From M55B132 sp964508895 (lineage in GTDB: Bacteria; Bacteroidota; Bacteroidia; Bacteroidales; B18-G4), in contig CAZDWF010000023.1 in assembly GCA_964508895.1 (NCBI GenBank), positions 1-34,334 of the forward strand: a DNA stretch of 34,334 bases. Reading direction: 5' to 3'. Both the position numbers and the translations under genes were made by a program. The stretch's first letter is position 1; each line of letters starts with the position of its first letter. The notes beneath the pieces are model-generated. The model was not told where the DNA came from and did no database searches. It worked only from the letters and a program-made list of their open reading frames with translations. Of this stretch, positions 7,945 through 18,279 are shown piece after piece.

Positions 7945-8422
7945 TCATAATCTGATATTTTTAGCCACACTACCTTTCTTTGATCAATATGATTGACCTT
8001 AGGTAACGTTTGTTGATCCTGTCTCAGTAATTCAGGGTCTATTATCTTATACTGAAAAATCGGAAATAGTTTTAATATTTCTCAAAATTTTTTTTTGACA
8101 TATAAAAAATTCCTTTGTAAATAGCTTAAATTCAGCTAAAAAAGCCATAAAAGGACCTCTAATGCCATGTAGTGTTCCTGTGGTTCTATGGTGGCCATTA
8201 CACCCTTATCGCTGTTGTATCTCTCGGATTTGAGGTGTTAATCTCTTTGGAAATGTGAATTGTGATATACTCTCTAAAAAAAAATCAAATTTTTGGATAA
8301 GAACCCACCTCATCATTTGGTTTCAATGGTTCTCTATTGAATCAAATTTATGGCAAATAAAAAATATACTTGCCAAAGTTTTGAGTTATTAATATTATGT
8401 TTATATTTGGATTCATTAACCA
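7945..8422. promoter_or_regulatory. Divergent intergenic region between polymerase-like gene and defence operon
   Basis: This 478-nt AT-rich spacer has no credible ORF. It must hold both divergent promoters. The best box is the plus-strand one at 8380-8409. An imperfect inverted repeat (taatgccat near 8160, atggtggccatta near 8190) could be an operator or hairpin. The first gene of the operon encodes a winged-helix protein, which could autoregulate here, but no specific site is demonstrable. Confidence 0.45.
8380..8409 (+). promoter_or_regulatory. Candidate Bacteroidota promoter of the defence operon
   Basis: TTTG at 8380-8383, an 18-nt spacer, then TATATTTG at 8402-8409 matches the Bacteroidota -33 TTTG / -7 TAnnTTTG pattern. 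Transcription would start about 7 nt before the ATG at 8423, giving a very short leader. This is typical of the phylum and explains the lack of a Shine-Dalgarno site. Confidence 0.5.
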
Positions 8423-9145
8423 ATGAAGAATTCAGAACTAATATTTAAGCTGCGAGAGCATTTTGCATATCACTCTGTTATTACTACCAGGGAAATATCT
8501 GAGGTGTTGGTAAAAGCCTACCCTGAGCTTTCACCGAATACGATAGCATGGCGTTTGAGTCAGCTTAAAAAAGAGAAATTGATCCATCAAATTGGAAGAG
8601 GGTTGTATTCGTTTGAATATAAACCTGAATACAATCCGGAGTTAAGTCTACGGTCCAAACGTCTTTATAATAGGATTAAACCATATTGTAAAACTGATTT
8701 AAGTATTTGGGACACATACATGCTCAATATGATTGCTGAAACTAACATCGAAAGATATTGGGTATTTCTCTCCGCAAGTAAGGATGAGCTTGAGAGCCTT
8801 TTCAATGATATGTTGAGTTTTAGTAAGCAAACATTCTTTCAGCCTGACAGAGAAGTGATAAATCGTTATGTCATGGCACATGATGAAGCAATTATCATTA
8901 CACCACTGATTTCTGAAACTCCATTAGATAGGTCAGGAGAATATATTACCCCCACTATTGAAGGAATACTTGTTAACGCCTGGCTGAAATATGAGAATTA
9001 CTTACAACCGATTGGTTTGGATCTTAGAAAGCTATATGAGAATGCTTTTAAAAAGTATAATGTGAACCAAAGTAAACTGCTTAGATACGCAGCTCGAAGA
9101 GATAAAAGAAATGAGATTAATGAATTTATAAAAACACTTGCTTAA
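8423..9145 (+). CDS. Winged-helix protein, first gene of MADS-like operon (MAD1-like)
   Basis: The protein has 240 residues. Residues 1-70 form a winged helix-turn-helix: TTREISEVLVKAY, then SPNTIAWRLSQLKKEKLI as recognition region, then the wing IGRGLYSF. This N-terminal layout resembles AbiEi-type antitoxins and DUF6577-like proteins. The rest is mixed alpha/beta with no motif I recognise. It opens the long plus-strand operon, one base before the methylase ATG. By position and wHTH domain it corresponds to what I remember as the helix-turn-helix component (MAD1) of the methylation-associated defence system. A role in regulation or DNA recognition is inferred. The family assignment rests on memory, not a search. 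Confidence 0.65.
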   Translation: MKNSELIFKLREHFAYHSVITTREISEVLVKAYPELSPNTIAWRLSQLKKEKLIHQIGRGLYSFEYKPEYNPELSLRSKRLYNRIKPYCKTDLSIWDTYMLNMIAETNIERYWVFLSASKDELESLFNDMLSFSKQTFFQPDREVINRYVMAHDEAIIITPLISETPLDRSGEYITPTIEGILVNAWLKYENYLQPIGLDLRKLYENAFKKYNVNQSKLLRYAARRDKRNEINEFIKTLA

Positions 9146-9146
9146 T

Positions 9147-11162
9147 ATGTCAACAGAAGTAATTGAACAAGAAGAAATTGTATTAGAGGACAATCAACTG
9201 ATATGTATTCTAACTGGAGCGATAAAAAAGATTAAAGCCCAGGAATCCAGTCTACAATCAGTAATTCTTATGCTCAATGAGGAGTATGGTTTTGATCTAG
9301 AAGACATGGAACGGGATTTTAAAATAGAGTACACGGACCCCGACACTGGAAAATCTAAAAAGCAAAAAGTTGAACTTGCTGTTTTTGATAAAGGTAAATT
9401 GCATGAGCAGGAAAATATCATTCGGATATGTATAGTTCAGGATGAGAAGGTTAAGGAAACCGATAATAGGAAGGGGCTTGCTGTTACCCTTGAAAACGCA
9501 ATGGGGGCAGTAGAAAGTTGTGAATTTGGTTTGTGGACAAATGGTTCTAATTATCATTTTATACAAAAGCAAGATAATGATCTAGGCTATGATTATGATT
9601 TCATTGATCTATCTGATTTTCCGGGTGAGGGAGAGACATTGGAGGATATTGATCGTGCTGATCGTTCTTCTGGGAGGGTAGCTGCTGGGGACTCATTGAT
9701 AAAGGTCTTCAAGCGAACACATGATTATATCTATGGGAATGAGGGACGCAAGAAGGATGCCTTTTGGCAATTGCTAAACCTTATTTTCTGTAAACTCCAT
9801 GATGAGAAACGAAAAATTACCTGTGCTGAAAATGGAGAAAGTTATAGAAGAAAGTTTTGGGTAGGAGTTAAAGAGCAAAACACTGAAGAAGGTAGAAAAG
9901 CTGTTGCAAAGAGAATAAAAGGATTGTTTGAAGAATTGAAAACCGATGAGGTTTTCTCTGAGGTTTTTGACGGGAATGAAGCCATTGGATTAACTGACAA
10001 AGGACTGGCTTACATTGCCGGTGAGTTAGCAAAATACTCCTTTTTGGATGCTTCAGTTGATGTTAAAGGTATGGCTTATGAAACAATTGTTAGCAACACG
10101 TTGAAGCAAGAAGCAGGACAATTTTTCACACCAAGAAATATCATCAGAACTATGGTTGAGATGTTGGATCCAAAAGAGAATGAGCGTGTTTTAGATCCTG
10201 CTTGCGGTTCTGGTGGATTTCTGATTATGGTTTTGGATCATGTGAGAAAACAAATTGCCAAAGAACTTTATCCAGATTTGGATGGCCCACTACTAACAGA
10301 AAAGTATAATTCGGTGGAAGTGAATGAAAGAGTAAGGCAGTATGCTGAAAGAAGCATTTTTGGTTTTGATTTCGATCCTGATTTAAAGAAAGCTGCCCGA
10401 ATGAATATGGTAATGGCTGGTGATGGTCATGCTAATATTTTCCATGTTAACTCACTGGCATACCCAAACTGGGAACACCCAGAAGAGATTGAAAAGATAA
10501 ATACTACCATTAATGAAAGTCTAAGGCAGTTTAAAGACCTCGACAATGCATATGGTTCGGATGCTAGAGGTAAATTCGATTTAGTATTTACAAACCCACC
10601 ATTTGGAACCAAAATAAAAGTAGAAGCTGAAATTGCACGTCACTATCATTTGTCAACTTATAGTGATGCCCCTGAAGTGATATTTATTGAAGCCTGCTAC
10701 AACTTCTTAAAAGATGGTGGTAGACTGGCTATTGTTCTTCCAGATGGGATTTTAAGTAATCCTAATACTCTTTCGGTCCGAGAATGGATCTTAGATAAAT
10801 TCAAGGTATTAGCTTCAATTGACTTAGCAGTAGAAGCCTTTTTACCTCAGGTGGGAGTTCAGTCCTCGCTTTTATTCCTACAAAAGAAAACGGACTTGGA
10901 ACGTCAACTTGCTCAGGAAAGTGGTGAAGATTATAATGTGTTTATGGCTATTGCTGAAAAACTAGGAAAAGATCGAAGAGGCAATTCAATATATGTACGA
11001 GATGATGATGGTGCGGAAATACTTTTTGAGAGAGAATCTAAGTATTTGTCACATAAAAAAGACGGTACTTCTGAGGTAAAGGTTAGGAGAGAAAAAATGA
11101 AGCAATTGGATGACGATCTACCAAAGATTAAGCAAAAATATTTTGAATTTCTTAGAGGGTAA
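9147..11162 (+). CDS. N6-adenine DNA methyltransferase (HsdM-like, MAD2-like)
   Basis: The protein has 671 residues. Motif I, D350-P-A-C-G-S-G-G-F, is the SAM-binding loop and motif IV, N483-P-P-F, is the catalytic NPPF of gamma-class type I/N6 methylases. Before them QEAGQFFTPRNII is the typical HsdM entry to the catalytic domain. Residues ~1-150 resemble an HsdR_N domain (DPDTGKSKKQKVELAVFD, then GFGLWTNG-like text), unusual for a plain HsdM. An upstream TTG at 9138 would overlap the previous gene, but the ATG at 9147, one base after that gene's stop, is the better start. The S-subunit gene follows 4 nt later. It probably modifies self DNA with target choice set by the S protein. Confidence 0.88.
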   Translation: MSTEVIEQEEIVLEDNQLICILTGAIKKIKAQESSLQSVILMLNEEYGFDLEDMERDFKIEYTDPDTGKSKKQKVELAVFDKGKLHEQENIIRICIVQDEKVKETDNRKGLAVTLENAMGAVESCEFGLWTNGSNYHFIQKQDNDLGYDYDFIDLSDFPGEGETLEDIDRADRSSGRVAAGDSLIKVFKRTHDYIYGNEGRKKDAFWQLLNLIFCKLHDEKRKITCAENGESYRRKFWVGVKEQNTEEGRKAVAKRIKGLFEELKTDEVFSEVFDGNEAIGLTDKGLAYIAGELAKYSFLDASVDVKGMAYETIVSNTLKQEAGQFFTPRNIIRTMVEMLDPKENERVLDPACGSGGFLIMVLDHVRKQIAKELYPDLDGPLLTEKYNSVEVNERVRQYAERSIFGFDFDPDLKKAARMNMVMAGDGHANIFHVNSLAYPNWEHPEEIEKINTTINESLRQFKDLDNAYGSDARGKFDLVFTNPPFGTKIKVEAEIARHYHLSTYSDAPEVIFIEACYNFLKDGGRLAIVLPDGILSNPNTLSVREWILDKFKVLASIDLAVEAFLPQVGVQSSLLFLQKKTDLERQLAQESGEDYNVFMAIAEKLGKDRRGNSIYVRDDDGAEILFERESKYLSHKKDGTSEVKVRREKMKQLDDDLPKIKQKYFEFLRG

Positions 11163-11166
11163 AAGC

Positions 11167-12576
11167 ATGAGAGCATTACTAGTAGATTTTAATGATATTA
11201 ATTCTGCAATGAGGCTAGATGGTAGTTTTCATTTGTCAGAAGGGACAATATTTCTTAAAAAACTAAGAAAAATGTCACATGAAGAATTGGGTGATATTAC
11301 TATTAAAATATTTACTGCTGGTAGAAGTAAAAGGTTTTACACAAATAAGAATAAAGGTTTTCCATATCTGAGCAATACAGAAGTAGCTAAACAAAATCCA
11401 CTTGAAGGATGTAAATACAATTCAAAGAAATTTGGTTATGATGAGCCATCTCTCTTGAAAAGAGGAATGATTGTTACTGGTAGAGTAGGGGCCATTGGAC
11501 AAACAGCATATGTAACTTCCGAACTTGAAGAAGTTAAAGCAATGGGGTCCGATAATATTATCAGAATTGTTCCACAAAACATCCAGAAGTCTGGTTTTAT
11601 ATATGCTTTTCTTGCTTCACAATACGGGCGAACGTTATTATGGCGTCTAGCGGCTGGTGGGGTGCAGCCGTACATCTCAGAGGATATGTTAAAGGATATG
11701 CCTATACCCAAACTCACAGAAAGTAAGCAAAAGGAAATTCATAGTCTTATAGTCAGTGCTTCTCAATTACGAGTTGAAGCTAACAAACTATTGAGAGAAT
11801 CTAAGAATCAATTTTATAAATGCAATGGTATTTCGCATGAAACGGTTAAAGAATTAAATACTCCATTAGAAAGAAATATCTCTTTGTCACACAATATTAA
11901 TATTAAAAAACTATCAATCAATACATTTAGAGCAAGGAATTATAGTATTAGGAAACAGAGAATAATTTCTCTTCTTTCTGAAAAGAATTATGACAGGCTT
12001 ATTGATGTTTTAGAAAAACCTTTAGAAAGAGGTGGAAGATTTAAAAGGGTTGAAGTTTCGGAGAATTCATCAAATGCAGTAACACTATTAAATCAAGGTG
12101 ATATTTTTGATTTAAGACCATTAGGTAAAATTATTTCTAAAAAGGCTATCAAGAATTGGGAAGAAGAAAAAACCAGGAAGAACTTAATACTGATCCCTGC
12201 TCTCGGAACACTTGGCGAGAATGAAATTTTTAGTCGTGTACAGTTTTGCTACGGATATTTAGAAGAACAAACTGTGGCAGAAGGATTGATGAGGGTTGTT
12301 CCTAATTCAGAAGTGATTGATCCAGGATATTTATTTACAGTTTTATCATCTGAATTATGGTTCAGGATTTTAAGAAACTCAGTACATGGGACTAATTTAT
12401 TAGGTTATATATATCCAATGCTACACAGTTATCCTATACCTAGAATAGACGAAATGGAAGAAAAGAATATCGGAGAAATGGTCAGGTTAGCTTATTCAAA
12501 GTTAACAGATGCATTAGGAATTGAATCTGATGCTATTATTTCACTTGAAAAAGAAATTGAATCATGGCAAGAATAA
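11167..12576 (+). CDS. Type I restriction-modification specificity subunit (HsdS-like, MAD5-like)
   Basis: From the ATG at 11167 (four nt after the methylase stop) it is 469 residues; the longer frame from 11110 would run inside the methylase gene. Two target-recognition halves are visible. The first contains VTGRVGAIGQTAYV (TRD core) and ends with GVQPYISEDMLKDMPIPKL and a helical spacer. The second contains LIPALGTLGENEIF and ends LGYIYPMLHSYPIPRID and a helical tail. Such paired TRDs read a bipartite DNA target. Its gene overlaps the next by 13 nt. No HsdR gene with DEAD/DEAH helicase motifs lies nearby, so this is not a classical type I system. Confidence 0.85.
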   Translation: MRALLVDFNDINSAMRLDGSFHLSEGTIFLKKLRKMSHEELGDITIKIFTAGRSKRFYTNKNKGFPYLSNTEVAKQNPLEGCKYNSKKFGYDEPSLLKRGMIVTGRVGAIGQTAYVTSELEEVKAMGSDNIIRIVPQNIQKSGFIYAFLASQYGRTLLWRLAAGGVQPYISEDMLKDMPIPKLTESKQKEIHSLIVSASQLRVEANKLLRESKNQFYKCNGISHETVKELNTPLERNISLSHNINIKKLSINTFRARNYSIRKQRIISLLSEKNYDRLIDVLEKPLERGGRFKRVEVSENSSNAVTLLNQGDIFDLRPLGKIISKKAIKNWEEEKTRKNLILIPALGTLGENEIFSRVQFCYGYLEEQTVAEGLMRVVPNSEVIDPGYLFTVLSSELWFRILRNSVHGTNLLGYIYPMLHSYPIPRIDEMEEKNIGEMVRLAYSKLTDALGIESDAIISLEKEIESWQE

Positions 12577-15500
12577 TCAGACCTCCATATTTTGATACAG
12601 TTGTAAACGCTGGTGAAAGACGTTTGCTTGATTATTTAGAAGTAAACCTGCCAGATACTTATGTCCTAATACCTAACGTTGAGATTGCTTCGACTAATCC
12701 ACGAAATAATCGAACACAATATTGGGAATATGATCTTATTGTTGTTGCTCCACATGCTATTTACAACATTGAAAACAAGGACTGGAAAGGTCGTATTGAA
12801 GGTGATGACAATTATTGGTATTTAAACGATCGACAAAGACCTAACCCATTAAAAACAGGTCGGCAGAAAACGGCAATACTTGCTTCTAAACTAAAGGAGA
12901 GTAATCGTGTTTGGGGTAAAGCCTGGGTGCAAAACATGGTAACTTTGTCTTATCCAAATACTACCACACCCTCACTGTGGCAGGAGGCAGGCAGGCTTAG
13001 TTTTCAGCTCAATGAAAGTTTGATTGAATATATTACTGATCCTAACCAGGTTGGCAAGCATAACAATAGCATAGCTGACATTCAAAATGATATTGTTGAA
13101 TTCCTTACAGGTAAACAAAGCAAAAAATCACCTGATGAAAAGAAGGAAATAGAAGGTTACGAGGTTCTTGAAATTCTTCAACAAGAACCCAACTTTACAG
13201 AATACCTGGTGAAACCAAAAGATGTTACTTCCTCAATACGCAAAAGGATTAAAGAATATTCATTGCAGGTTTCAGGATTGACTTCTCTAGAACTTAAACA
13301 AAGAGAAGACGCAATTAAGAACCAATACAAAGCACTTAATAAAATCAAAGCAAAACCCTTCATCCTCAATGTTGAGTTTAAGATAGACGAAGAGAATCAT
13401 CTTTTTTATGAGATTTCAGATTACCTGGATGAAAGCTCACTTAGAGTAGAATCCCGATCCAAAACATTCACCTTTCAGGAAAAGATTAATATAATTCGAA
13501 ATATCATGGCTGCCTTGAAAGAGGCACATAAAGAGAATATTTACCACCGTGATATAAATCCTGATAATATTTTCATGATTAGTGGATATGCCTATTTGGG
13601 AAATTTTGGCAAATCTTATTTTACCGATCACAATGAGCAGGGATATACGGTAATGGCAACCATAAATGAGTTAAATGCCACACCATATCATCCACTTGAG
13701 TTAACTGTGGGGGATGCCTCCAGAGCTTCGGATATTTATTCATTAGGAGTTTTAATCTACTGGTTATTTACAGATGAAGAACCTTTTAAAACACCATATG
13801 ATCTGGATAAGATGGGAGGTAAAATTCCAGAGAAGAACCTTCCAAGTCAAATTAATAAAGCATTACCAAAATGGTTAGATGATCTATGTAACAAAACTAT
13901 CCTTACCGATGAGGTCACCAGAATGGATAATATTGATGAACTAGATAAGTTCATCACTGAAGCAATAAAAGTAAACCAAACATCACCTCAACCTCTCAAA
14001 GCTAAGACTACTAAATTAACATCACCTGAGGATACAGAATTAAAAGAAGGAGATAGATTTGAAGTATATATTATTCATGAGGTACTTGGTAAAGGGGGTT
14101 ACTCTAAAGTCTTCAAGGTAAAACACAGCTTGCAAGATAAATACTTCACTATGAAGCTGTTTCATGAAAGTGTTAATGTAAAATCAGTTAAAGATGAGTA
14201 CAATGCTTTAAAAGACCTTAATCATAACAACATTGTCAAGTTTGTTTGGAATGATGTGGCTTCTACTGGTCAATTTTTTACCGTAATGGAATATCTGGAA
14301 GGTGATAATCTGAGCACCTATACTCTTACTGATGCAAGATTACCTATTTATCGAGTATTTCAGGTTGCCAAAGATATTTTGGGGGCTTTGGTATCCATGC
14401 AAAGTTTACCTACACCAGTATTACACAGAGATATTAAGCCTCAAAACATTATATGGGACAATAAGGAGCGTTTTGTGTTGATTGATTTTAATGTAGCATC
14501 TTATGTAGAAGACAATAAAGACTTTGTTGGGACAAATCCCTATTTGGCTCCTGATTTGATAACAGTAGATTATAAGGTAAACTGGGATAAATCAGCAGAT
14601 ACATTTGCATTAGGAATTACCCTTTATGAGCTAATTTGTAAGCAATATCCATGGGCACCAGGAAAATTACCTCTAATCAGTAAAGAGCCAATTCTCCCAA
14701 GCTCTATTTTAAACAATATTTCTGATCAATTTGAGAAGTTTTTACTCAAAGCTATTAGCACTAACGCTGAAGGTAGATTCAAAGATGCAGAGGAGATGTT
14801 GAGTGAATTGATAAGAATCGGTGAAGAGGGTTTGCTCGAAACAAAGAAGGAAGAGAGTGATTTATCAAAAGTTATTGAAACTGGTGATGATTTTACATCT
14901 TATATCAATTCATTATACAGTCAATCGAAACATGGTAATTCCGGGACAAGGGCAAATATTATAATTAACAAGTTTGATGAGGCAACTTATACTCCAACAA
15001 AGTTGGATAAGCATCTCATACCAGCCATTTTGGATGGACAATTTAAGTTGCTAATAATAACTGGAAACGCTGGTGATGGAAAGACAGCTTTCATCAGGAA
15101 AATAGAAGAAGATAAAAGCATAAAAGGACTAGAACGATTCGAGAATAAAAATGGTGCGAGATTCAAAATAAATGGTGATGTGTTTGAAAGCAATTACGAT
15201 GGGTCACAGGATGAAGCCAACTTAGCAAACAACGAAGTGCTAGAGAATTTCTTTCGACCTTTTGAGAATCTTGATAATTACAAAGGTGTTAGCGAGGGAA
15301 GAATCATTGCAATTAATGAAGGTCGATTAGTTGAGTTCTTGAAAACTACCGAACAGCATAAAAAATTACATGATCACATTGAGAATTACTTCTATAATGA
15401 AGGACATCATGAGTTACCTGAAGGATTAATGATCATTAATCTTAACCTTCGGTCAGTGGTTGCTCATGATAATGACGAATCTAGTCTTTTAAGACAGCAG

Positions 15501-16717
15501 ATCAAGGCACTCACTCATAAAGAATTATGGAGTAAGTGCGAACAATGTCCTCTTACAGATAAGTGTTTCATCAAGTATAATGTTGACACGTTCAATGACA
15601 CTGCATCCGGTGATGAGGTAATAACAAGGATGGAATGGTTACTTACATCGACATTTATATTTTTTAAAGACTCAACAACCCTGTCACCATTACGATTANN
15701 NNNNNNNNGTTCATTGCGTTCATGCTTACTCGTGATTTTCATTGTGCTGATATTGAGGAGCTTTATAACAATTGCTCGAATAACCCAGAAAAGTACTGGC
15801 AGTATTATTATTTTAATATAACCGATCCATTTTCGGATGATTCCGGAAAGCAAGACAGATTAATAAAGTTAATCAGAGAGACAGATATAGGGGATGTTGC
15901 TATTCCAGACATGGATAGAGATTTATTTTTCGGAATCCATGAAAGCAAGTCATATTTGGAATTTTCTGAAAGAGTAATCAATTTGTTGGATACATTCAAC
16001 TCTATTGAACGGGTCAAACCAACATACGAACAGGATGAAAAGGAGATAGCAAGAATTAAGTTGATACAAAAATCTTTTATTAGACATCAATATTTTGAAG
16101 GGGAAGCTGATTTGATAGATATTCATAATGGCGATGGAGAAGGAAATGGTGAAAATGGAAAAATGAAATTTCCATCTTACCTGCTCCGATTGCCATACCA
16201 CTCAGTGTTTAAGTTCGTATCAGTACTCAAAGAAAGGGATGTTGGTGATAAAACAAAAAAAAGCATCTCTAGAGCAATATCATTAAATGAGGGTTGCAAT
16301 AATCCTGCAATTGACAAAGATTTCCTCGTTCTTGCCTCAACTGAAATTAAGGATCCGTTTAGTAAGTCATTCCGATTATTCAGTTTAACTGATTTCGAAT
16401 TGTTTGTTAATAAGACAGATCACCTTGTAAAGTACCTGGAATATGAGTCAGATAGCATGACTTTCAGGCATCTAGATGAAAGACATATTAAACTTATAAT
16501 CTCATTAGACCTCTATGAGATGCTGTACTTTATCCAGCAAGGTTTTAGTCCGTCATTGAATGACCTTAGAGGAAAATTTGTGGAGCTGATTATATTCAAG
16601 AATCTTTTGGAAAACCTCAGCTACAATGAAGTTGTGGTAACCAAAGATAATCTAGAGTTTTTCAAAATAAGTAACGACAAAGAAAGTCATCTTCAAATTG
16701 AACCAATTGAGATTTAA
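12564..16717 (+). CDS. NERD-kinase-kinase-ATPase giant protein, interrupted by assembly gap (MAD6-like)
   Basis: The predicted protein is about 1,385 residues once the gap is bridged. Residues ~1-110 are a NERD nuclease-related domain with D57-x12-E70-N-K72. A first kinase domain (~200-460) has H328-R-D330-x-N-P-D-N but N347-F-G instead of DFG and no obvious VAIK lysine, so it looks like a pseudokinase. A second kinase domain (~500-760) has a G-K-G-G-Y loop, K531, H621-R-D623-x-K-P-x-N and D641-F-N instead of DFG, and is probably active. A STAND/AAA-like P-loop follows: G834-N-A-G-D-G-K840-T. The remaining ~330 residues after the gap show no motif I know. The architecture is PglW-like (BREX type 2) and agrees with the MADS kinase. 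The frame shifts across the N run, and the ATG at 15722 is not a start. Confidence 0.8.
15699..15708. other. Assembly gap (10 N) inside the kinase-ATPase gene
   Basis: Ten undetermined bases. The frames on the two sides are out of register if exactly 10 bases are assumed. Upstream codons end at 15698, and the downstream frame (F-I-A-F-M-L-T-R-D) needs a gap of 8, 11 or 14 bases and so on. The 10 N is thus a placeholder of wrong length. Confidence 0.95.
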
Positions 16718-16719
16718 TT

Positions 16720-18279
16720 ATGGCTATTAAACTAAATAAAGAGGAGAGTCTTTTCAGAAATGAATTGATTTTTACCGGTGATGCAAAGGCAATAAATATT
16801 GATAACACACTGGTTAACTTGTTTATGTTATTAAAGCATAATGGTATTAGACCTAAGCAAATGGCAAGAGCTGGCAAATCATTATTTTTTGAATTAGGCA
16901 CACTGAAAAAATTCTTTAAGAAACTTGAAGAGGAAGGAAATCTTACCGGTTTTTCTGAGAATAGCGAAGCAATAGAACCCTGGCTGAGGTGCAACCTTGT
17001 AAATATGGTTTACAGAGGCAATGTTGAGAAAGAAAAGATTTCATCTCTAAGACCTATACATATTGAAAGCTATAAAGTCAGGAATGCACCAAACACAAGA
17101 GATTATTATTCAGCTGATCAAGTTTATTTGATGCTTTCTGCTAATCCAAAAGTAAAAGAAGATTTAAAAGCATTCTTGCTTGAAGGGTGGGATATTGTCT
17201 CCAACGAAATAACAAAAAAGGATTTAGATGTTGATAGTTTGGCAATATTGCATGTTGTAAAACAGGTAAAGCGAGAATTTCTTGAAAGTTCATCAACTCT
17301 AAATCAAATCAAACCCTTACTGAAAGAACAGGCAGAATTATTTTGTGATGATGTTAGAAGATTGCTTGTATACAAATCACTAGTACCTAGAAAGGTATTG
17401 ATTGATTATCTCAAAACAATCATATCGTTTCACTTGTCACTTTACATCCAAAAACTAATTCACCTTCTTCCCAAAATGGTTGAATATGGCCGCATAGTAA
17501 TAGAAGATGATTGGAACGTTGTTTTGGATGCAACTGATGATTATGATAGTAAAGTAGCACAAATTGCCACTGATGATGCTGAAGAACTGACTAATAAAAT
17601 CTATGATTATGTGAAAGCAACATTCCAGATAAATGCTACTCTTCGGAGATTAAAGCTATCCAAGAACAACTCTGATAATTTAGAAAAAGCATTAAAAATT
17701 CTAAAGGAAAAACCAGATGATTTTGAAATATATTTTGAAACCCAATGGGATAATTTATTCAATTCGCTAGAGGAGGAAGACAGGCTTCTTCTCGAAGATA
17801 TGGTAAAGTATGAGGATACATATTTCGACCGCTACATTGAATTAATACTAAAAGCCAGAGGAAAATATCAGTATAGATACCACATTCAATTAGTTGACAA
17901 TTTATCACAAAAGAATAATGAAAGAGGATTTATGGCACAAGGAAGAAGCCGAAGACATCCCAGGAAATTTGTGTTAGGTACACGACTCCTAGAAACACTT
18001 GTACAGATTCTTGTGCTGGAGTCAAAGGGGAACCATTTTCAAACTAGAAGTCTTTCAATAGAAGAATTGATCACAAAATTAAGAGAGAGGTATGGTTTGG
18101 TAATAAATGGTTTAAACGAATCTAGATTTAAAAATGCTGATTTGCAGACACACCTAGCATTCAAAGAAAATCTTGATGCTTTTAAGATGAAGCTAAGACA
18201 GATTGGATTTTACAATGATCTTAGTGATGCATATATCCTTCAAAAGATACGACCACGTTATGAATTAAATGTACAGTAA
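16720..18279 (+). CDS. All-helical protein of unknown function (MAD7-like)
   Basis: The protein has 519 residues, highly charged and predicted mainly alpha-helical, with no signal peptide or membrane segment. The C-terminal third (about 400-519: TRLLETLVQILVLES, SLSIEELITKLRERYGLVINGL, FKENLDAFKMKLRQIGFYNDLSDAYIL) has the look of a winged-helix fold. The pattern resembles the JetA/MksF-like or BREX-type accessory proteins that partner a large ATPase, but I cannot assign a family. It starts 2 nt after the kinase-ATPase stop and overlaps the giant ATPase gene by 11 nt, so it is translationally coupled and probably in the same complex. By position it would be the MAD7 equivalent. Confidence 0.6.
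   Translation: MAIKLNKEESLFRNELIFTGDAKAINIDNTLVNLFMLLKHNGIRPKQMARAGKSLFFELGTLKKFFKKLEEEGNLTGFSENSEAIEPWLRCNLVNMVYRGNVEKEKISSLRPIHIESYKVRNAPNTRDYYSADQVYLMLSANPKVKEDLKAFLLEGWDIVSNEITKKDLDVDSLAILHVVKQVKREFLESSSTLNQIKPLLKEQAELFCDDVRRLLVYKSLVPRKVLIDYLKTIISFHLSLYIQKLIHLLPKMVEYGRIVIEDDWNVVLDATDDYDSKVAQIATDDAEELTNKIYDYVKATFQINATLRRLKLSKNNSDNLEKALKILKEKPDDFEIYFETQWDNLFNSLEEEDRLLLEDMVKYEDTYFDRYIELILKARGKYQYRYHIQLVDNLSQKNNERGFMAQGRSRRHPRKFVLGTRLLETLVQILVLESKGNHFQTRSLSIEELITKLRERYGLVINGLNESRFKNADLQTHLAFKENLDAFKMKLRQIGFYNDLSDAYILQKIRPRYELNVQ

Noticed and set aside
7945..8422. Retron-like or reverse-transcriptase system around the polymerase gene
   Set aside because: The protein's motif A/B/C are of polymerase family A type; no YxDD motif of reverse transcriptases and no msr/msd-like inverted repeats were seen.
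15722..16717. Separate 331-residue gene starting at ATG 15722
   Set aside because: The frame is already open from the N-gap edge, residues F-I-A-F precede the ATG, and the partner frame upstream of the gap has no stop. It is the continuation of the kinase-ATPase gene.
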